Shown here: piece after piece, positions 26,615 to 34,863 of the stretch | Layout of the letters: every line of letters starts with the position of its first letter | Position numbering within the stretch: position 1 is the first letter of the stretch | Source of the DNA: Chthoniobacterales bacterium | Lineage (GTDB): Bacteria > Verrucomicrobiota > Verrucomicrobiia > Chthoniobacterales > UBA10450 | Direction of reading: 5' to 3' | Length of the DNA stretch: 36,583 bases | Assembly: GCA_013815325.1 (NCBI GenBank) | Contig: JACDGM010000045.1 | Span: forward strand, 1-36,583 | Notes under the pieces: model-generated | Seen by the model: the letters and a program-made list of their open reading frames with translations, nothing else | Database searches by the model: none | Told to the model about the DNA's origin: nothing | Program-made: the position numbers and the translations under genes

Positions 26615-28405
26615 ATGGCAGAACTCGTCAGCGATCACTTAATCAAACGGATCACCGAATGGGGCATCCGGCGCATTTATGGATTCCCCGGCGACGGGAT
26701 CAACGGCATCATCGGCGCGATTGATCGCGCGGGCGACGCGGTCGACTACGTGCAGGTGCGGCACGAGGAAATGGCCGCTTTCATGGCCTGCGCGCACGCG
26801 AAATTCACCGGCGAGGTTGGCATCTGCCTCGCCACTTCCGGGCCGGGCGCGATCCATCTGCTCAACGGACTCTACGACGCGAAGATGGATCATCAGCCGG
26901 TTGTTGCGATCATTGGACAATCGGCCCGCGCGGCGATGGGCGGTTCGTTCCAGCAGGAAGTCGATCTCATCTCGCTCTTCAAAGACGTCGCGCACGATTA
27001 CGTCCACATGTGCACCGTGCCGGCGCAGGTGCGGCATCTGGTCGACCGCGCGATCCGCATCGCCAAGGCCGAGCGTACGGTCACCTGCATCATTTTCCCT
27101 AACGACGTCCAGGAGCTCGACGCGGTCGAGACACCGCCGCGCCTGCACAGCACCATCCACTCGGGCATCAGCTATTCGACCCCGCGGGTCATTCCGACGG
27201 ATGCCGATCTGCGCCGCGCCGCCAATATTCTCAACTCCGGGAAAAAAGTCGCGATGCTCGTCGGCGCCGGCTGCCTGGGCGCGTCCGATGAGGTAATGGA
27301 AGTGGCCGAGCTGCTCGGCGCGGGCGTGGCCAAGGCATTGTTAGGCAAAGCGGTCCTGCCCGACGCGTTGTCCTACTGCACCGGCCCAATCGGATTGTTA
27401 GGCAGCAAGCCGAGCTGGGACATGATGACCGACTGCGACACCCTCCTGATGGTCGGCTCCAGTTTTCCGTACTCGGAATTCCTCCCGAAAGAAGGCGCGG
27501 CGCGCGGAGTGCAAATCGACATCGACCCGAAGATGATCAACATCCGCTACCCGATGGAGTTGAGCCTGGTGGGCGACAGCGTGGAAACTTTGCGCGCGCT
27601 CATCCCGCTGCTCGATCGCAAGAGGGATCGTTCCTGGCGCGAGACGATCGAGGGCAACATCAAAGATTGGTGGGAAGTGCTCGAAGCGCGCGCCATGAAC
27701 TCGGCCGACCCGATCAATCCCGAGCGCGTCTTTTGGGAGTTGTCGCCGCGCTTGCCGGATAACTGCATTCTCTCCTCCGACTCCGGATCGTCGGCCAACT
27801 GGTTCGCGCGCGATCTTAAAGTCAGGCGCGGAATGATGGCCTCGCTCAGCGGCAACCTCGCGACGATGGGCCCGGGCGTGCCCTACGCGATCGCGGCGAA
27901 ATTTGCCTGGCCCGATCGGCCGGTCATCGCCCTCGTGGGCGACGGCGCGATGCTCATGAACGGAATCAACGGCCTCATCACGATCGCGCATTACTGGAAA
28001 GAATGGAGCGATCCGCGCCTCATCATCATGGTGCTCGCCAATCGCGATTTGAATCAGGTGACTTGGGAACAACGCGTCATGACGGGCGACCCGAAATATG
28101 TGGTCTCGCAAACCGTGCCCGATTTCCCCTTCGCGAATTATGCGGAGATGCTCGGGTTGCGCGGGATTCGGGTGGATAAGCCGGAGGAGGTCGGGCCCGC
28201 CTGGGATCGAGCCCTCGCCGCCGACCGGCCGGTAGTTTATGAGGCGCTGACTGATCCGGAAGTGCCGACGTTGCCGCCGCACATCACCTTCAAAGAGGCG
28301 GAGAATTTTATGAAGTCGATCCTAAAAGGCGACCCCGACGCGCCCGGCATGATCCGCGGCGCTTTCAAGGACGCGATCGAGAGTTTCATCCCGCACAAGG
28401 ATTGA
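26615..28405 (+). CDS. Thiamine-pyrophosphate enzyme, pyruvate oxidase (PoxB)-like
   Basis: 596 aa with the three domains of the acetolactate synthase/pyruvate oxidase superfamily. The catalytic Glu is E51 (RHEEMAAF), and the TPP motif starts at GDG 442-444 and ends at N476 (ANRDLNQ). The middle domain (about 190-330) has an FAD- or nucleotide-like fold. Sequence at GFPGDGINGII and GSFQQEVDLISLFKD looks like the quinone-linked pyruvate dehydrogenase branch rather than acetolactate synthase, with a longer C-terminal part. It probably decarboxylates a 2-oxo acid, passing electrons to quinone; the exact substrate is not settled. It opens the block shared with ASRT and the dehydrogenases. Octamer at 26597 lies in the leader, and one at 27098 codes Pro-Asn-Asp. 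Confidence 0.88.
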   Translation: MAELVSDHLIKRITEWGIRRIYGFPGDGINGIIGAIDRAGDAVDYVQVRHEEMAAFMACAHAKFTGEVGICLATSGPGAIHLLNGLYDAKMDHQPVVAIIGQSARAAMGGSFQQEVDLISLFKDVAHDYVHMCTVPAQVRHLVDRAIRIAKAERTVTCIIFPNDVQELDAVETPPRLHSTIHSGISYSTPRVIPTDADLRRAANILNSGKKVAMLVGAGCLGASDEVMEVAELLGAGVAKALLGKAVLPDALSYCTGPIGLLGSKPSWDMMTDCDTLLMVGSSFPYSEFLPKEGAARGVQIDIDPKMINIRYPMELSLVGDSVETLRALIPLLDRKRDRSWRETIEGNIKDWWEVLEARAMNSADPINPERVFWELSPRLPDNCILSSDSGSSANWFARDLKVRRGMMASLSGNLATMGPGVPYAIAAKFAWPDRPVIALVGDGAMLMNGINGLITIAHYWKEWSDPRLIIMVLANRDLNQVTWEQRVMTGDPKYVVSQTVPDFPFANYAEMLGLRGIRVDKPEEVGPAWDRALAADRPVVYEALTDPEVPTLPPHITFKEAENFMKSILKGDPDAPGMIRGAFKDAIESFIPHKD

Positions 28406-28440
28406 AGGCAGTGAGCGATTGTCGTCACGCGGAGCTTGCC

Positions 28441-28591
28441 CGGGTAGCGCACGCGTCTCGCGTGTTGGTGACGGTGTCTCACCGTCGCGCACTTTCCGTT
28501 AGGCACTCGCCTTCTCCTGACGTTTACCCGTTTCGAAAAGTTCGTCGTCGCGAGACGCGGCGACCAGCACACGGGACGTACGCGCTACCCG
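28441..28591. repeat. Inverted-repeat element, family A
   Basis: About 151 bases with ends CGGGTAGCGCACGCGTCTCG (from 28441) and CGTACGCGCTACCCG (ending 28591). The arms are about 28 bases with several mismatches. It fills the gap between the TPP gene and the next, and its right end stops 4 bases before ATG 28596, so it makes up the whole leader of that gene, including the GGAAG before the start. Confidence 0.85.
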
Positions 28592-28595
28592 GAAG

Positions 28596-29687
28596 ATGAC
28601 CTCCACGCCGATCGAGAAACTCGCGGTCTCGGCCTACAAAATTCCGACCGACCAGCCGGAATCCGACGGGACAATCGAGTGGGACAGCACCACCATCGTC
28701 ATCGTCGAAGCGGAAGCCGGCGGGAAGCTTTCGTTAGGCTACAGCTACGCCGATGAAGCGACCGCCCGGCTGATCGCTTCCCAACTACGAGAGGTAGTCG
28801 TCGGCCGCGACGCGACGTCGCCGAACGGCGCCTTCGTCGCGATGGTCGAATCCATCCGCAACCTCGGCCGTCCCGGCATCTGCTCGATGGCCATCTCCGC
28901 GGTCGACACTTCGCTCTGGGATTTGCAGGCCCGACTGCTCGACCTGCCGCTCGTTAGGCTATTCGGACAGGTGCGGGACGCGATGCCGCTTTACGGCAGC
29001 GGGGGCTTCACTTCTTATTCCGAGGAAAATTTGCAGGAGCAACTCGGCGGTTGGGTCGAGCAAGGAATCCCGCGGGTAAAAATGAAAATCGGCCGCGACG
29101 CGCAGGCCGATCCCGCGCGCGTCGCCGCCGCGCGCGCGGCGATCGGCGCCGACGCTGAGTTATTCGTTGATGCCAATGGCGGTTACTCGCGCAAAGAAGC
29201 GCTCGAGCTCAGCTACGTTTTTTCCGAGCTGGATGTGAGCTGGTTTGAAGAACCGGTTTCTTCCGATGATCTTGACGGTCTGCGTTTGCTGCGCGACGCC
29301 GGCCCCCCCGGGATGGACATCGCTGCCGGGGAGTACGGTTACGATGTCACTTATTTTCAGCGCATGCTCAGCGCGGGAGCGGTGGATGTCCTGCAAGCCG
29401 ACGCCACGCGCTGCGGCGGCTACACCGGCTTTTTTCAGGCGGCAGTTTTGTGCGAAGCGCATCACCTCCCGCTCTCGTCGCATTGCGCGCCGGCCTTGCA
29501 CATTCCGGTGGGCTGCTCCGCGCGGCCTTTCCGGCACGCCGAATATTTTCACGATCATGCGCGCATCGAGCGCATGTTCTTTGACGGCGCGCCCCAGCCT
29601 AACGACGGCGCGCTGCGACCGGATCTTTCCCGGCCAGGGAATGGCCTAACGTTGAAAAGAAAGGACGCGGCGAAATTCGCTCTATGA
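28596..29687 (+). CDS. Enolase-superfamily dehydratase/racemase
   Basis: A 363-aa member of the mandelate racemase/muconate lactonizing group. The general base KxK is K162 and K164 (KMKIG), metal ligands begin at D192 in DANGGY, E219 in FEEPVS and the Glu of AGEYGYD; VLQADATRCGGYTGF and SSHCAPALH follow. The last supports a dehydratase or epimerase acting on a sugar acid or similar carboxylate. The substrate cannot be told from sequence. It follows the TPP enzyme after a repeat and is followed by another. Octamer copies are at 28731, 28951 and 29598. Confidence 0.9.
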   Translation: MTSTPIEKLAVSAYKIPTDQPESDGTIEWDSTTIVIVEAEAGGKLSLGYSYADEATARLIASQLREVVVGRDATSPNGAFVAMVESIRNLGRPGICSMAISAVDTSLWDLQARLLDLPLVRLFGQVRDAMPLYGSGGFTSYSEENLQEQLGGWVEQGIPRVKMKIGRDAQADPARVAAARAAIGADAELFVDANGGYSRKEALELSYVFSELDVSWFEEPVSSDDLDGLRLLRDAGPPGMDIAAGEYGYDVTYFQRMLSAGAVDVLQADATRCGGYTGFFQAAVLCEAHHLPLSSHCAPALHIPVGCSARPFRHAEYFHDHARIERMFFDGAPQPNDGALRPDLSRPGNGLTLKRKDAAKFAL

Positions 29688-29703
29688 CGTCGCAGCAGAC
29701 TCC

Positions 29704-29850
29704 GGGTAGCGCATGCGTCTCGCGTGCTGGTCGACCTGTCTCGCGGCGACGAACTTTGCTAAATGCGCTGCCGTCACCGGATGGTGCCATTTTCGGAAAG
29801 TTCGTCGCGGTGGAACACCGCAACCAGCACGCGAGACGCATGCGCTACCC
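29704..29850. repeat. Inverted-repeat element, family A, best copy
   Basis: A 147-base element with perfect 28-bp ends: GGGTAGCGCATGCGTCTCGC onward (29704-29731) against its exact complement at 29823-29850. Inner segments GCGACGAACTTT and AAAGTTCGTCGC extend the pairing. It lies between the enolase-superfamily gene and the duplicated membrane protein gene and may be translated only by accident. Confidence 0.93.
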
Positions 29851-29894
29851 AGCCTCCCTCTTCGCAGTCGCTTCGTAATGCCACAGCTTTTCCG

Positions 29895-30908
29895 ATGAAC
29901 GCCCTAACGAAACGCATCCGCCGCCTCGCCTCCCCGCGCGAGACCGGCAACTGGCCCGACCGATTGTTCGACAAATTTCTCCCTAAGAAACTCGCGCGCG
30001 AAGCCCGCCTCGCCGAAGCACACATTCGCGAAGGCCGGTTCCAGCGGAGTCTTTCGGCCCTCGCCGGCGCTTCGAGCATGCTCGCCGGCGCGGAAGTTGC
30101 CTACGAACATTACAAAGGCAGCTACGGCCAACATATCATGTACACGCCGGTCGCACTCGGCGGGGCGATGACGATGGCGGGAATTTGGGGCGCCTTCAGC
30201 CCCCGCGCCGCGCAGACCGTTCTGCGCTTGACCTCGGCGATCACGCTGCTCGACGGGCTCGTCGGTTTTTGTTTCCACGTGCGCGGCATCGCGCGCAAAC
30301 CTGGCGGCTGGCGGCTCCCCGTCGCGAACATCATCATGGGCCCGCCGATTTTCGCGCCGCTCCTTTTCGGCGTGAGCGCGTATCTCGGTTTGATCGCGTC
30401 CTTCCTGCGGCCTGAGGAATCGGCGCCGATGATTTTGCGCTCGCCGGCCGCGCGCGTCCTTTCCCTCAGCTCCGCGCAAATCGCCGCGCAACATCCCTGG
30501 ACGATGGGTCTGCGCGAGGGCCGATTCCAAAAGCATCTCGCCATGGCGACGATCGTCGGCACGTTTTGCAGCGGCGCGGAAGCGCTTTACTCGCATTACA
30601 AAAACAACTTCCGCTACCTCGCGCAGTGGACGCCGATCATCATCACGCCGCTGCTCATGGGCGCGGCCGGCGGCGCAATCGTGAGTCCAAAAATCGCGCG
30701 GACCTGGCTGCCGGCAATGTCGGTGCTCGCGATCGCCGACGGCGCCGTGGGATTTTTTTATCACGCCCGCGGGGTGCTGCGGCGGCCGGGTGGAATGCAG
30801 AAACCGATTTACAACCTTCTTTACGGTCCGCCCATTTTCGCGCCGCTACTTTTCGCAGCCTGCGGCACGATTGGTTTGCTCGCCAGCCTCATGCGTCGGG
30901 AACGATAA
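29895..30908 (+). CDS. Internally duplicated membrane protein
   Basis: A 337-aa protein with two copies of a membrane module, residues 45-172 and 207-334, that align without gaps at an offset of 162. Both have REGRFQ, a hydrophobic helix, Y-x-HYK (H72, H234), two or three more helices, a histidine before RG (H128, H290), RxPGG and GPPIFAPLLF. Each has about four hydrophobic segments. No family is known to me. The matching pairs of His in or near membrane helices could bind haem or a metal, which would suit a membrane anchor for the neighbouring dehydrogenases, but this is speculation. ATG 29895 is preferred; upstream codons are repeat sequence. An octamer copy is at 29903, right after the start. 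Confidence 0.8.
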   Translation: MNALTKRIRRLASPRETGNWPDRLFDKFLPKKLAREARLAEAHIREGRFQRSLSALAGASSMLAGAEVAYEHYKGSYGQHIMYTPVALGGAMTMAGIWGAFSPRAAQTVLRLTSAITLLDGLVGFCFHVRGIARKPGGWRLPVANIIMGPPIFAPLLFGVSAYLGLIASFLRPEESAPMILRSPAARVLSLSSAQIAAQHPWTMGLREGRFQKHLAMATIVGTFCSGAEALYSHYKNNFRYLAQWTPIIITPLLMGAAGGAIVSPKIARTWLPAMSVLAIADGAVGFFYHARGVLRRPGGMQKPIYNLLYGPPIFAPLLFAACGTIGLLASLMRRER

Positions 30909-30954
30909 TCATGGCGCCTAACGAACGGAGATCCCTCGGCCGGAGCCTCATTCG

Positions 30955-30985
30955 TGTAGCACGCGAGACGCGTGCGCAATCCCGT
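30955..30985. repeat. Family A fragment
   Basis: GTGTAGCACGCGAGACGCGT and onward resembles one end of the family A repeats, in the 95-base gap before the gene at 31004. Only one arm is present. Confidence 0.45.
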
Positions 30986-31003
30986 CCAAGGAGATGACGA
31001 GCC

Positions 31004-31789
31004 GTGAAGACTGACGCCTCCACCAGCAAGCACGGCGATCGTTTCCCGCTCGATCCGCGTAACGGCGAGCCGCTCGCGCCCCGCGCGCAGCCGGGTTATT
31101 ACCCGGGCTTCAGTACGCTTTCGCAGCAGAGTTTCTGGGACGCGGCGACGCGCGAAGTAGTGCGGAAACGCATCGAAGAAATTCCGCCGCTCCGTTTCTT
31201 TACGCCTAACGAAGTGCGGCTGATGGAAATTGTTTGCGAACATCTCCTTCCCCAGGACGATCGCGACGTTGCGCATCGCATCCCGATTCTCCCCTTCATC
31301 GACGAGCGTCTGCACGACAAACGCACCCCGGGTTATCGTTTTGAAGTGATGCCGCCGGATGGCGCAGCCTATCGGCTCGGGTTGCAGGCAATCGAGCAGA
31401 TGGCGCGCACCGCGCATGGCCGGAATTTCCTCGATCTCTCCTGGCGCGAGCAGGACGTGTTGCTCAAGTCCATTCACGACGCCGAGCCGCTGCCGGGCGC
31501 GGAGGAGATTTGGGCGCGCATGCCGATTCATCGCTACTGGGGATTGGTCGTGCAGGACTGCGTGGAGATGTATTACGCGCATCCCCGGGCTTGGGACGAG
31601 ATCGGCTTCGGCGGACCCGCCTACCCGCGCGCTTACATGCGCCTGGAGCGTGGCGAAGCGGAGCCGTGGGAGGTTGAGGAGAAACGCTACGAATGGCGCG
31701 CGCCTAACGATGCCGTTTCCGATCCCAGCGTGGAGGAAATCGCGGCGCACAAAGAGCATCCGCCGGCAGGCCAGGGAGGCACGCATTGA
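31004..31789 (+). CDS. Gluconate 2-dehydrogenase subunit 3-like protein
   Basis: A 261-aa protein with the recognised gamma-subunit segments: LRFFTPNEVRLMEIVCEHLLPQ, an interior IPILPFIDERL, and NFLDLSWREQDVLLKSIHD. The family is the small partner of membrane-bound sugar dehydrogenases with a GMC flavin subunit, which is the next gene. No Tat signal is seen at its start, unlike many family members. It begins at GTG 31004, with AAGGAG about 14 bases upstream, and ends in TTGA shared with the GMC start. A cytochrome c subunit, the third member in known complexes, is missing from the window. Confidence 0.85.
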   Translation: MKTDASTSKHGDRFPLDPRNGEPLAPRAQPGYYPGFSTLSQQSFWDAATREVVRKRIEEIPPLRFFTPNEVRLMEIVCEHLLPQDDRDVAHRIPILPFIDERLHDKRTPGYRFEVMPPDGAAYRLGLQAIEQMARTAHGRNFLDLSWREQDVLLKSIHDAEPLPGAEEIWARMPIHRYWGLVVQDCVEMYYAHPRAWDEIGFGGPAYPRAYMRLERGEAEPWEVEEKRYEWRAPNDAVSDPSVEEIAAHKEHPPAGQGGTH

Positions 31790-33522
31790 AGCAACCATTT
31801 GGCGGTGCGTTCGAATCGCCTAACGACCACGAGCATCATCTCGGGCCGATGCAGCGACTCGAGGCGCCGATGCGCCGTCATGCGCCTAACGAGGAGGTTG
31901 ATTATCTCATCGTCGGCGTCGGCTCGGCTGGTGGCGTTCTCTTGCAGCGGCTCGCGCGCGCTGGCTTTCGCGTCGTTGGGCTCGAGGCCGGGCCGTTCTG
32001 GGACACGGAGCGCGATTGGGTGAGCGACGAGAAGGGTTCGCACCAGCTTTATTGGGAAGACATGCGCATCACCGGCGGCGAGAATCCGCTGGTTTTCGGG
32101 GCGAACAACAGCGGCAAAGGGGTCGGCGGCGGCTCGGTCCATTGGGCGGCTTTCACGCCGCGCTTTCACCCATCGGATTTTGAAGTTTACACCCGCGATG
32201 GTGTCGGCGTTGACTGGCCGATTTCCTATTGGGACCTCAAGCCGTATTACGAATTGCTCGAGCTTGAAATGCCGGTGGCGGGGCCGGCCTGGTACCCATG
32301 GGGCGATCCGCACGGCTATGCTTACGGCGCGCACCCAATGGGCGGCGTCGGCAACACCCTCATCCGCGGTTGCACAAAGTTAGGCATCCCGGTCAGCGCC
32401 GGCGGGCCGGTGGCGATTTTATCGGGCTCGCGCAATGACCGGCCGCACTGCATTTATCGCGGCTTTTGCATTCAAGGGTGCAAGGTCGGCGCGAAGGCGA
32501 GCACGTTGATCACCCACGTGCCCGACGCGCTCCGCAGCGGCGCGGAGATTCGCGATTGCTCGATGGCAAATCGGATTCATCTCGGGAAAGACAATCGCGT
32601 CACCGGTGTCAGTTATTTCGATCGCGCGGGCCGCGAGCATTTTCAAAAGGCGAAAGCGGTGATCGTTTCCGGTTACGCGATTGAAACGCCGCGATTGCTC
32701 CTGAACTCGGCCTGCGCCGGATACGAAAACGGCCTCGCGAATTCGAGCGACACGGTCGGCCGTTATCTCATGGCGCAGGCTGGCACAGTCGTGCTCGGGC
32801 GCTTCGATGAACTCGTTAGGATGTACAAGGCGCCGCCCGCGCACGCGCTTACCGAAGAATTTTATGAAACGGATCCGAAACGCGATTTCGCCCGCGGCTT
32901 TGCCATTCAAACCGTCGGGCCGCTGCCGATCGCCTTCGCCAAACAAATGATGGCCGCGCGCGGTTCGTGGGGCTGGGGCATGCGGCGCCAAATGATGGAT
33001 TACAATCACTGGGCGGCGCTGGGATTGTTAGGCGAGATTCTGCCGTGGCCAGAGAACCGCGTCACTCTTGCCGAGGAGCGCGATCAATGGGGAATCCCGG
33101 TGGCGCACATTAATTTTGATCTGCACGAGAACGATAAAAAATTGATCGAGTTCGCCAGGAACAAAACTGAGGAAGTGATGCGTGCCGCGGGCGCGACCGA
33201 GACAGCGCACGAGGCGCGCTACGCGCATCTCGTCGGCGCCGCGCGGATGGGCGAGGATCCGGCGAAGTCGGTGGTTGATCGCTACGGGCGCACGCACGAC
33301 ATCGTGAATCTCTTCGTCTGCGATGGCAGCGTCTTGCCCACGCAAGGCTCGGCCAATCCCGGCCTAACGATTCAAGCGTTAGCCGCGCGCACGGCCGATT
33401 ACTTGATTTCGCAGGGCACGACGGTTTTCAGTTCCGACAAACGCGACCTGACGCCGCCGCCGGTGCGGCGCGAGCTTTCGCCGCCGGGGACGCATGGGAA
33501 AGGGGTGCCGCGACTCGGTTAG
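31786..33522 (+). CDS. GMC family oxidoreductase
   Basis: A 578-aa flavoprotein, catalytic partner of the gene before it. The FAD-binding GVGSAGG is at 44-50, the GMC signature region GGGSVHWAAFTPRF follows, and the C-terminal domain has HLVGAARMG with the active-site His and the end motif DGSVLPTQGSANPGLTIQAL. The start is TTG 31786, overlapping the previous TGA. The first 35 residues before the FAD motif are polar and carry two octamer copies (31819, 31885) that code Pro-Asn-Asp/Glu. It should oxidise a sugar, sugar acid or alcohol and hand electrons to an unidentified acceptor. Confidence 0.9.
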   Translation: MKQPFGGAFESPNDHEHHLGPMQRLEAPMRRHAPNEEVDYLIVGVGSAGGVLLQRLARAGFRVVGLEAGPFWDTERDWVSDEKGSHQLYWEDMRITGGENPLVFGANNSGKGVGGGSVHWAAFTPRFHPSDFEVYTRDGVGVDWPISYWDLKPYYELLELEMPVAGPAWYPWGDPHGYAYGAHPMGGVGNTLIRGCTKLGIPVSAGGPVAILSGSRNDRPHCIYRGFCIQGCKVGAKASTLITHVPDALRSGAEIRDCSMANRIHLGKDNRVTGVSYFDRAGREHFQKAKAVIVSGYAIETPRLLLNSACAGYENGLANSSDTVGRYLMAQAGTVVLGRFDELVRMYKAPPAHALTEEFYETDPKRDFARGFAIQTVGPLPIAFAKQMMAARGSWGWGMRRQMMDYNHWAALGLLGEILPWPENRVTLAEERDQWGIPVAHINFDLHENDKKLIEFARNKTEEVMRAAGATETAHEARYAHLVGAARMGEDPAKSVVDRYGRTHDIVNLFVCDGSVLPTQGSANPGLTIQALAARTADYLISQGTTVFSSDKRDLTPPPVRRELSPPGTHGKGVPRLG

Positions 33523-33553
33523 CAGGCGATGGAACTACCTTCACCGCCAACTC

Positions 33554-33659
33554 TCATCCCGAGCGCAGTCGAGGGGTCCCGCGAGCGAACCTTGCAAGCG
33601 ACGACCCCTGGAGAATCCCGCGGGATCCTTCGACTCCGCTGCGCTTCGCTCAGGATGAC
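33554..33659. repeat. GTCATCCTGAGC element, copy 2
   Basis: TCATCCCGAGCGCAGTCGAG to CGCTCAGGATGA, a 106-base imperfect palindrome with GGATCCTTCGACTCCGCTGC on the right side. It lies between the GMC and SDR genes. Confidence 0.85.
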
Positions 33660-33691
33660 AGTGTCGCTTGAGGCCGCCTAACGAATAAAAC

Positions 33692-34708
33692 ATGAAGCAA
33701 AACCAAAAACCAAGAGTCATTGTCGTCACCGGAGCCGCCGCCGGCGTCGGTCGCGCCACCGCCCGCATGTTTGCCGAAACCGAAGGAGCGCACATCGGCC
33801 TTCTGGCCCGCGGGAAGGACGGGCTCGAAGGAGCGAAGCGCGACGTCGAAGCGCGCGGCGGCAAGGCCATTATTTTGCAGTGCGACGTGGCCGATGCCGA
33901 GGCGGTCGAAGCGGCGGCCGAGCGCGTCGAACGCGAGCTTGGGCCGATCGATATCTGGGTCAACGTCGCCATGACGAGCGTCTTCGCTTTCATCAAAGAC
34001 ACGACCCCGGCGGAGTTCAAACGCGTCACCGAAGTCTGCTATCTCGGCTACGTCCACGGCACTCTCGCGGCGCTCAAACGCATGCTCCCGCGCGACCGCG
34101 GACACATCATCCAGGTCGGGAGCGCGCTCGCCTATCGCGGCATCCCGCTGCAAGCGGCCTACTGCGCGAGCAAGCACGCCATTCAGGGTTTCATGGATTC
34201 CTTGCGCGCGGAATTGATCCATCAAAAGAGCCGCATCGTCGCGGTGATGGTGCAGATGCCGGCGTTGAACACACCCCAGTTCGATTGGTGCAAAAGCAAG
34301 TTGCCTAACAAAGCCCAACCGGTCCCGCCGATTTACCAACCGGAGGTCGCAGCCCGCGCCATAGTCTTCGCGTCGCGAAACGAGCGGCGCGAAATTTATG
34401 TCGGATTGCCGACCGTGATCGCCATCATCGGCAACAAACTTTTCCCGCGGCTGGGCGATCTTTATCTCGGGAAAAACGGCGTCAAAAGCCAGCAGACGAG
34501 CGAGCGGGCTGATCCCAACCGGCCGAATAATCTCTACGAACCGGTCGGTGGTGATCCGGGCGCGCACGGGCGTTTTGATGCGCGTGCGCACCCCTTCAGT
34601 CCGCAGCTCTGGACGGACATGCATCGCGGATGGGTGGCCGCAGGCTTACTCGTCGCAGCTGCGGGATTGTTAGGGGCGTTTCTCGCGGCCGCTCGAAAAC
34701 ACGAATAG
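33692..34708 (+). CDS. SDR family oxidoreductase with C-terminal membrane helix
   Basis: A 338-aa short-chain dehydrogenase. The NAD(P) motif TGAAAGVG is at 13-20, and the catalytic triad is S144, Y157 and K161 (YCASK). The classical NxAG is replaced by NVAM. Beyond the usual 250 residues it has a linker and a hydrophobic C-terminal helix (GLLVAAAGLLGAFLAAA), so it is probably bound to the inner membrane. It lies 170 bases after the GMC gene, separated by a repeat element. Octamer at 33677 is in the leader. Confidence 0.9.
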   Translation: MKQNQKPRVIVVTGAAAGVGRATARMFAETEGAHIGLLARGKDGLEGAKRDVEARGGKAIILQCDVADAEAVEAAAERVERELGPIDIWVNVAMTSVFAFIKDTTPAEFKRVTEVCYLGYVHGTLAALKRMLPRDRGHIIQVGSALAYRGIPLQAAYCASKHAIQGFMDSLRAELIHQKSRIVAVMVQMPALNTPQFDWCKSKLPNKAQPVPPIYQPEVAARAIVFASRNERREIYVGLPTVIAIIGNKLFPRLGDLYLGKNGVKSQQTSERADPNRPNNLYEPVGGDPGAHGRFDARAHPFSPQLWTDMHRGWVAAGLLVAAAGLLGAFLAAARKHE

Positions 34709-34736
34709 ATCATGGCTCTTTGCTCGGGCGACACAT

Positions 34737-34857
34737 GTCATCCTGAGCCGGCGCAGCGCGGCGAAGGACCTCGCAAGCGTTGCTCGAAGCAACTTCCTCC
34801 CACGACGTCGAGCAAGGCTTGCGGGGTCCCTCGCCGTCTGCGCGGCTCGGGATGACA
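34737..34857. repeat. GTCATCCTGAGC element, copy 3
   Basis: About 121 bases, from GTCATCCTGAGCCGGCGCAG to CTCGGGATGAC in opposite orientation, between the SDR gene and the ABC ATPase gene on the other strand. Its start is almost identical to copy 1. Confidence 0.85.
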
Positions 34858-34863
34858 GGTCAG

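Noticed and set aside
27398..28282. Long minus-strand frame opposite the TPP enzyme gene
   Set aside because: Antisense shadow; no motifs, and the sense strand encodes a complete enzyme.
29763..29894. Longer start for the duplicated membrane protein
   Set aside because: The added 44 residues are translated from the family A repeat, not protein-like sequence.
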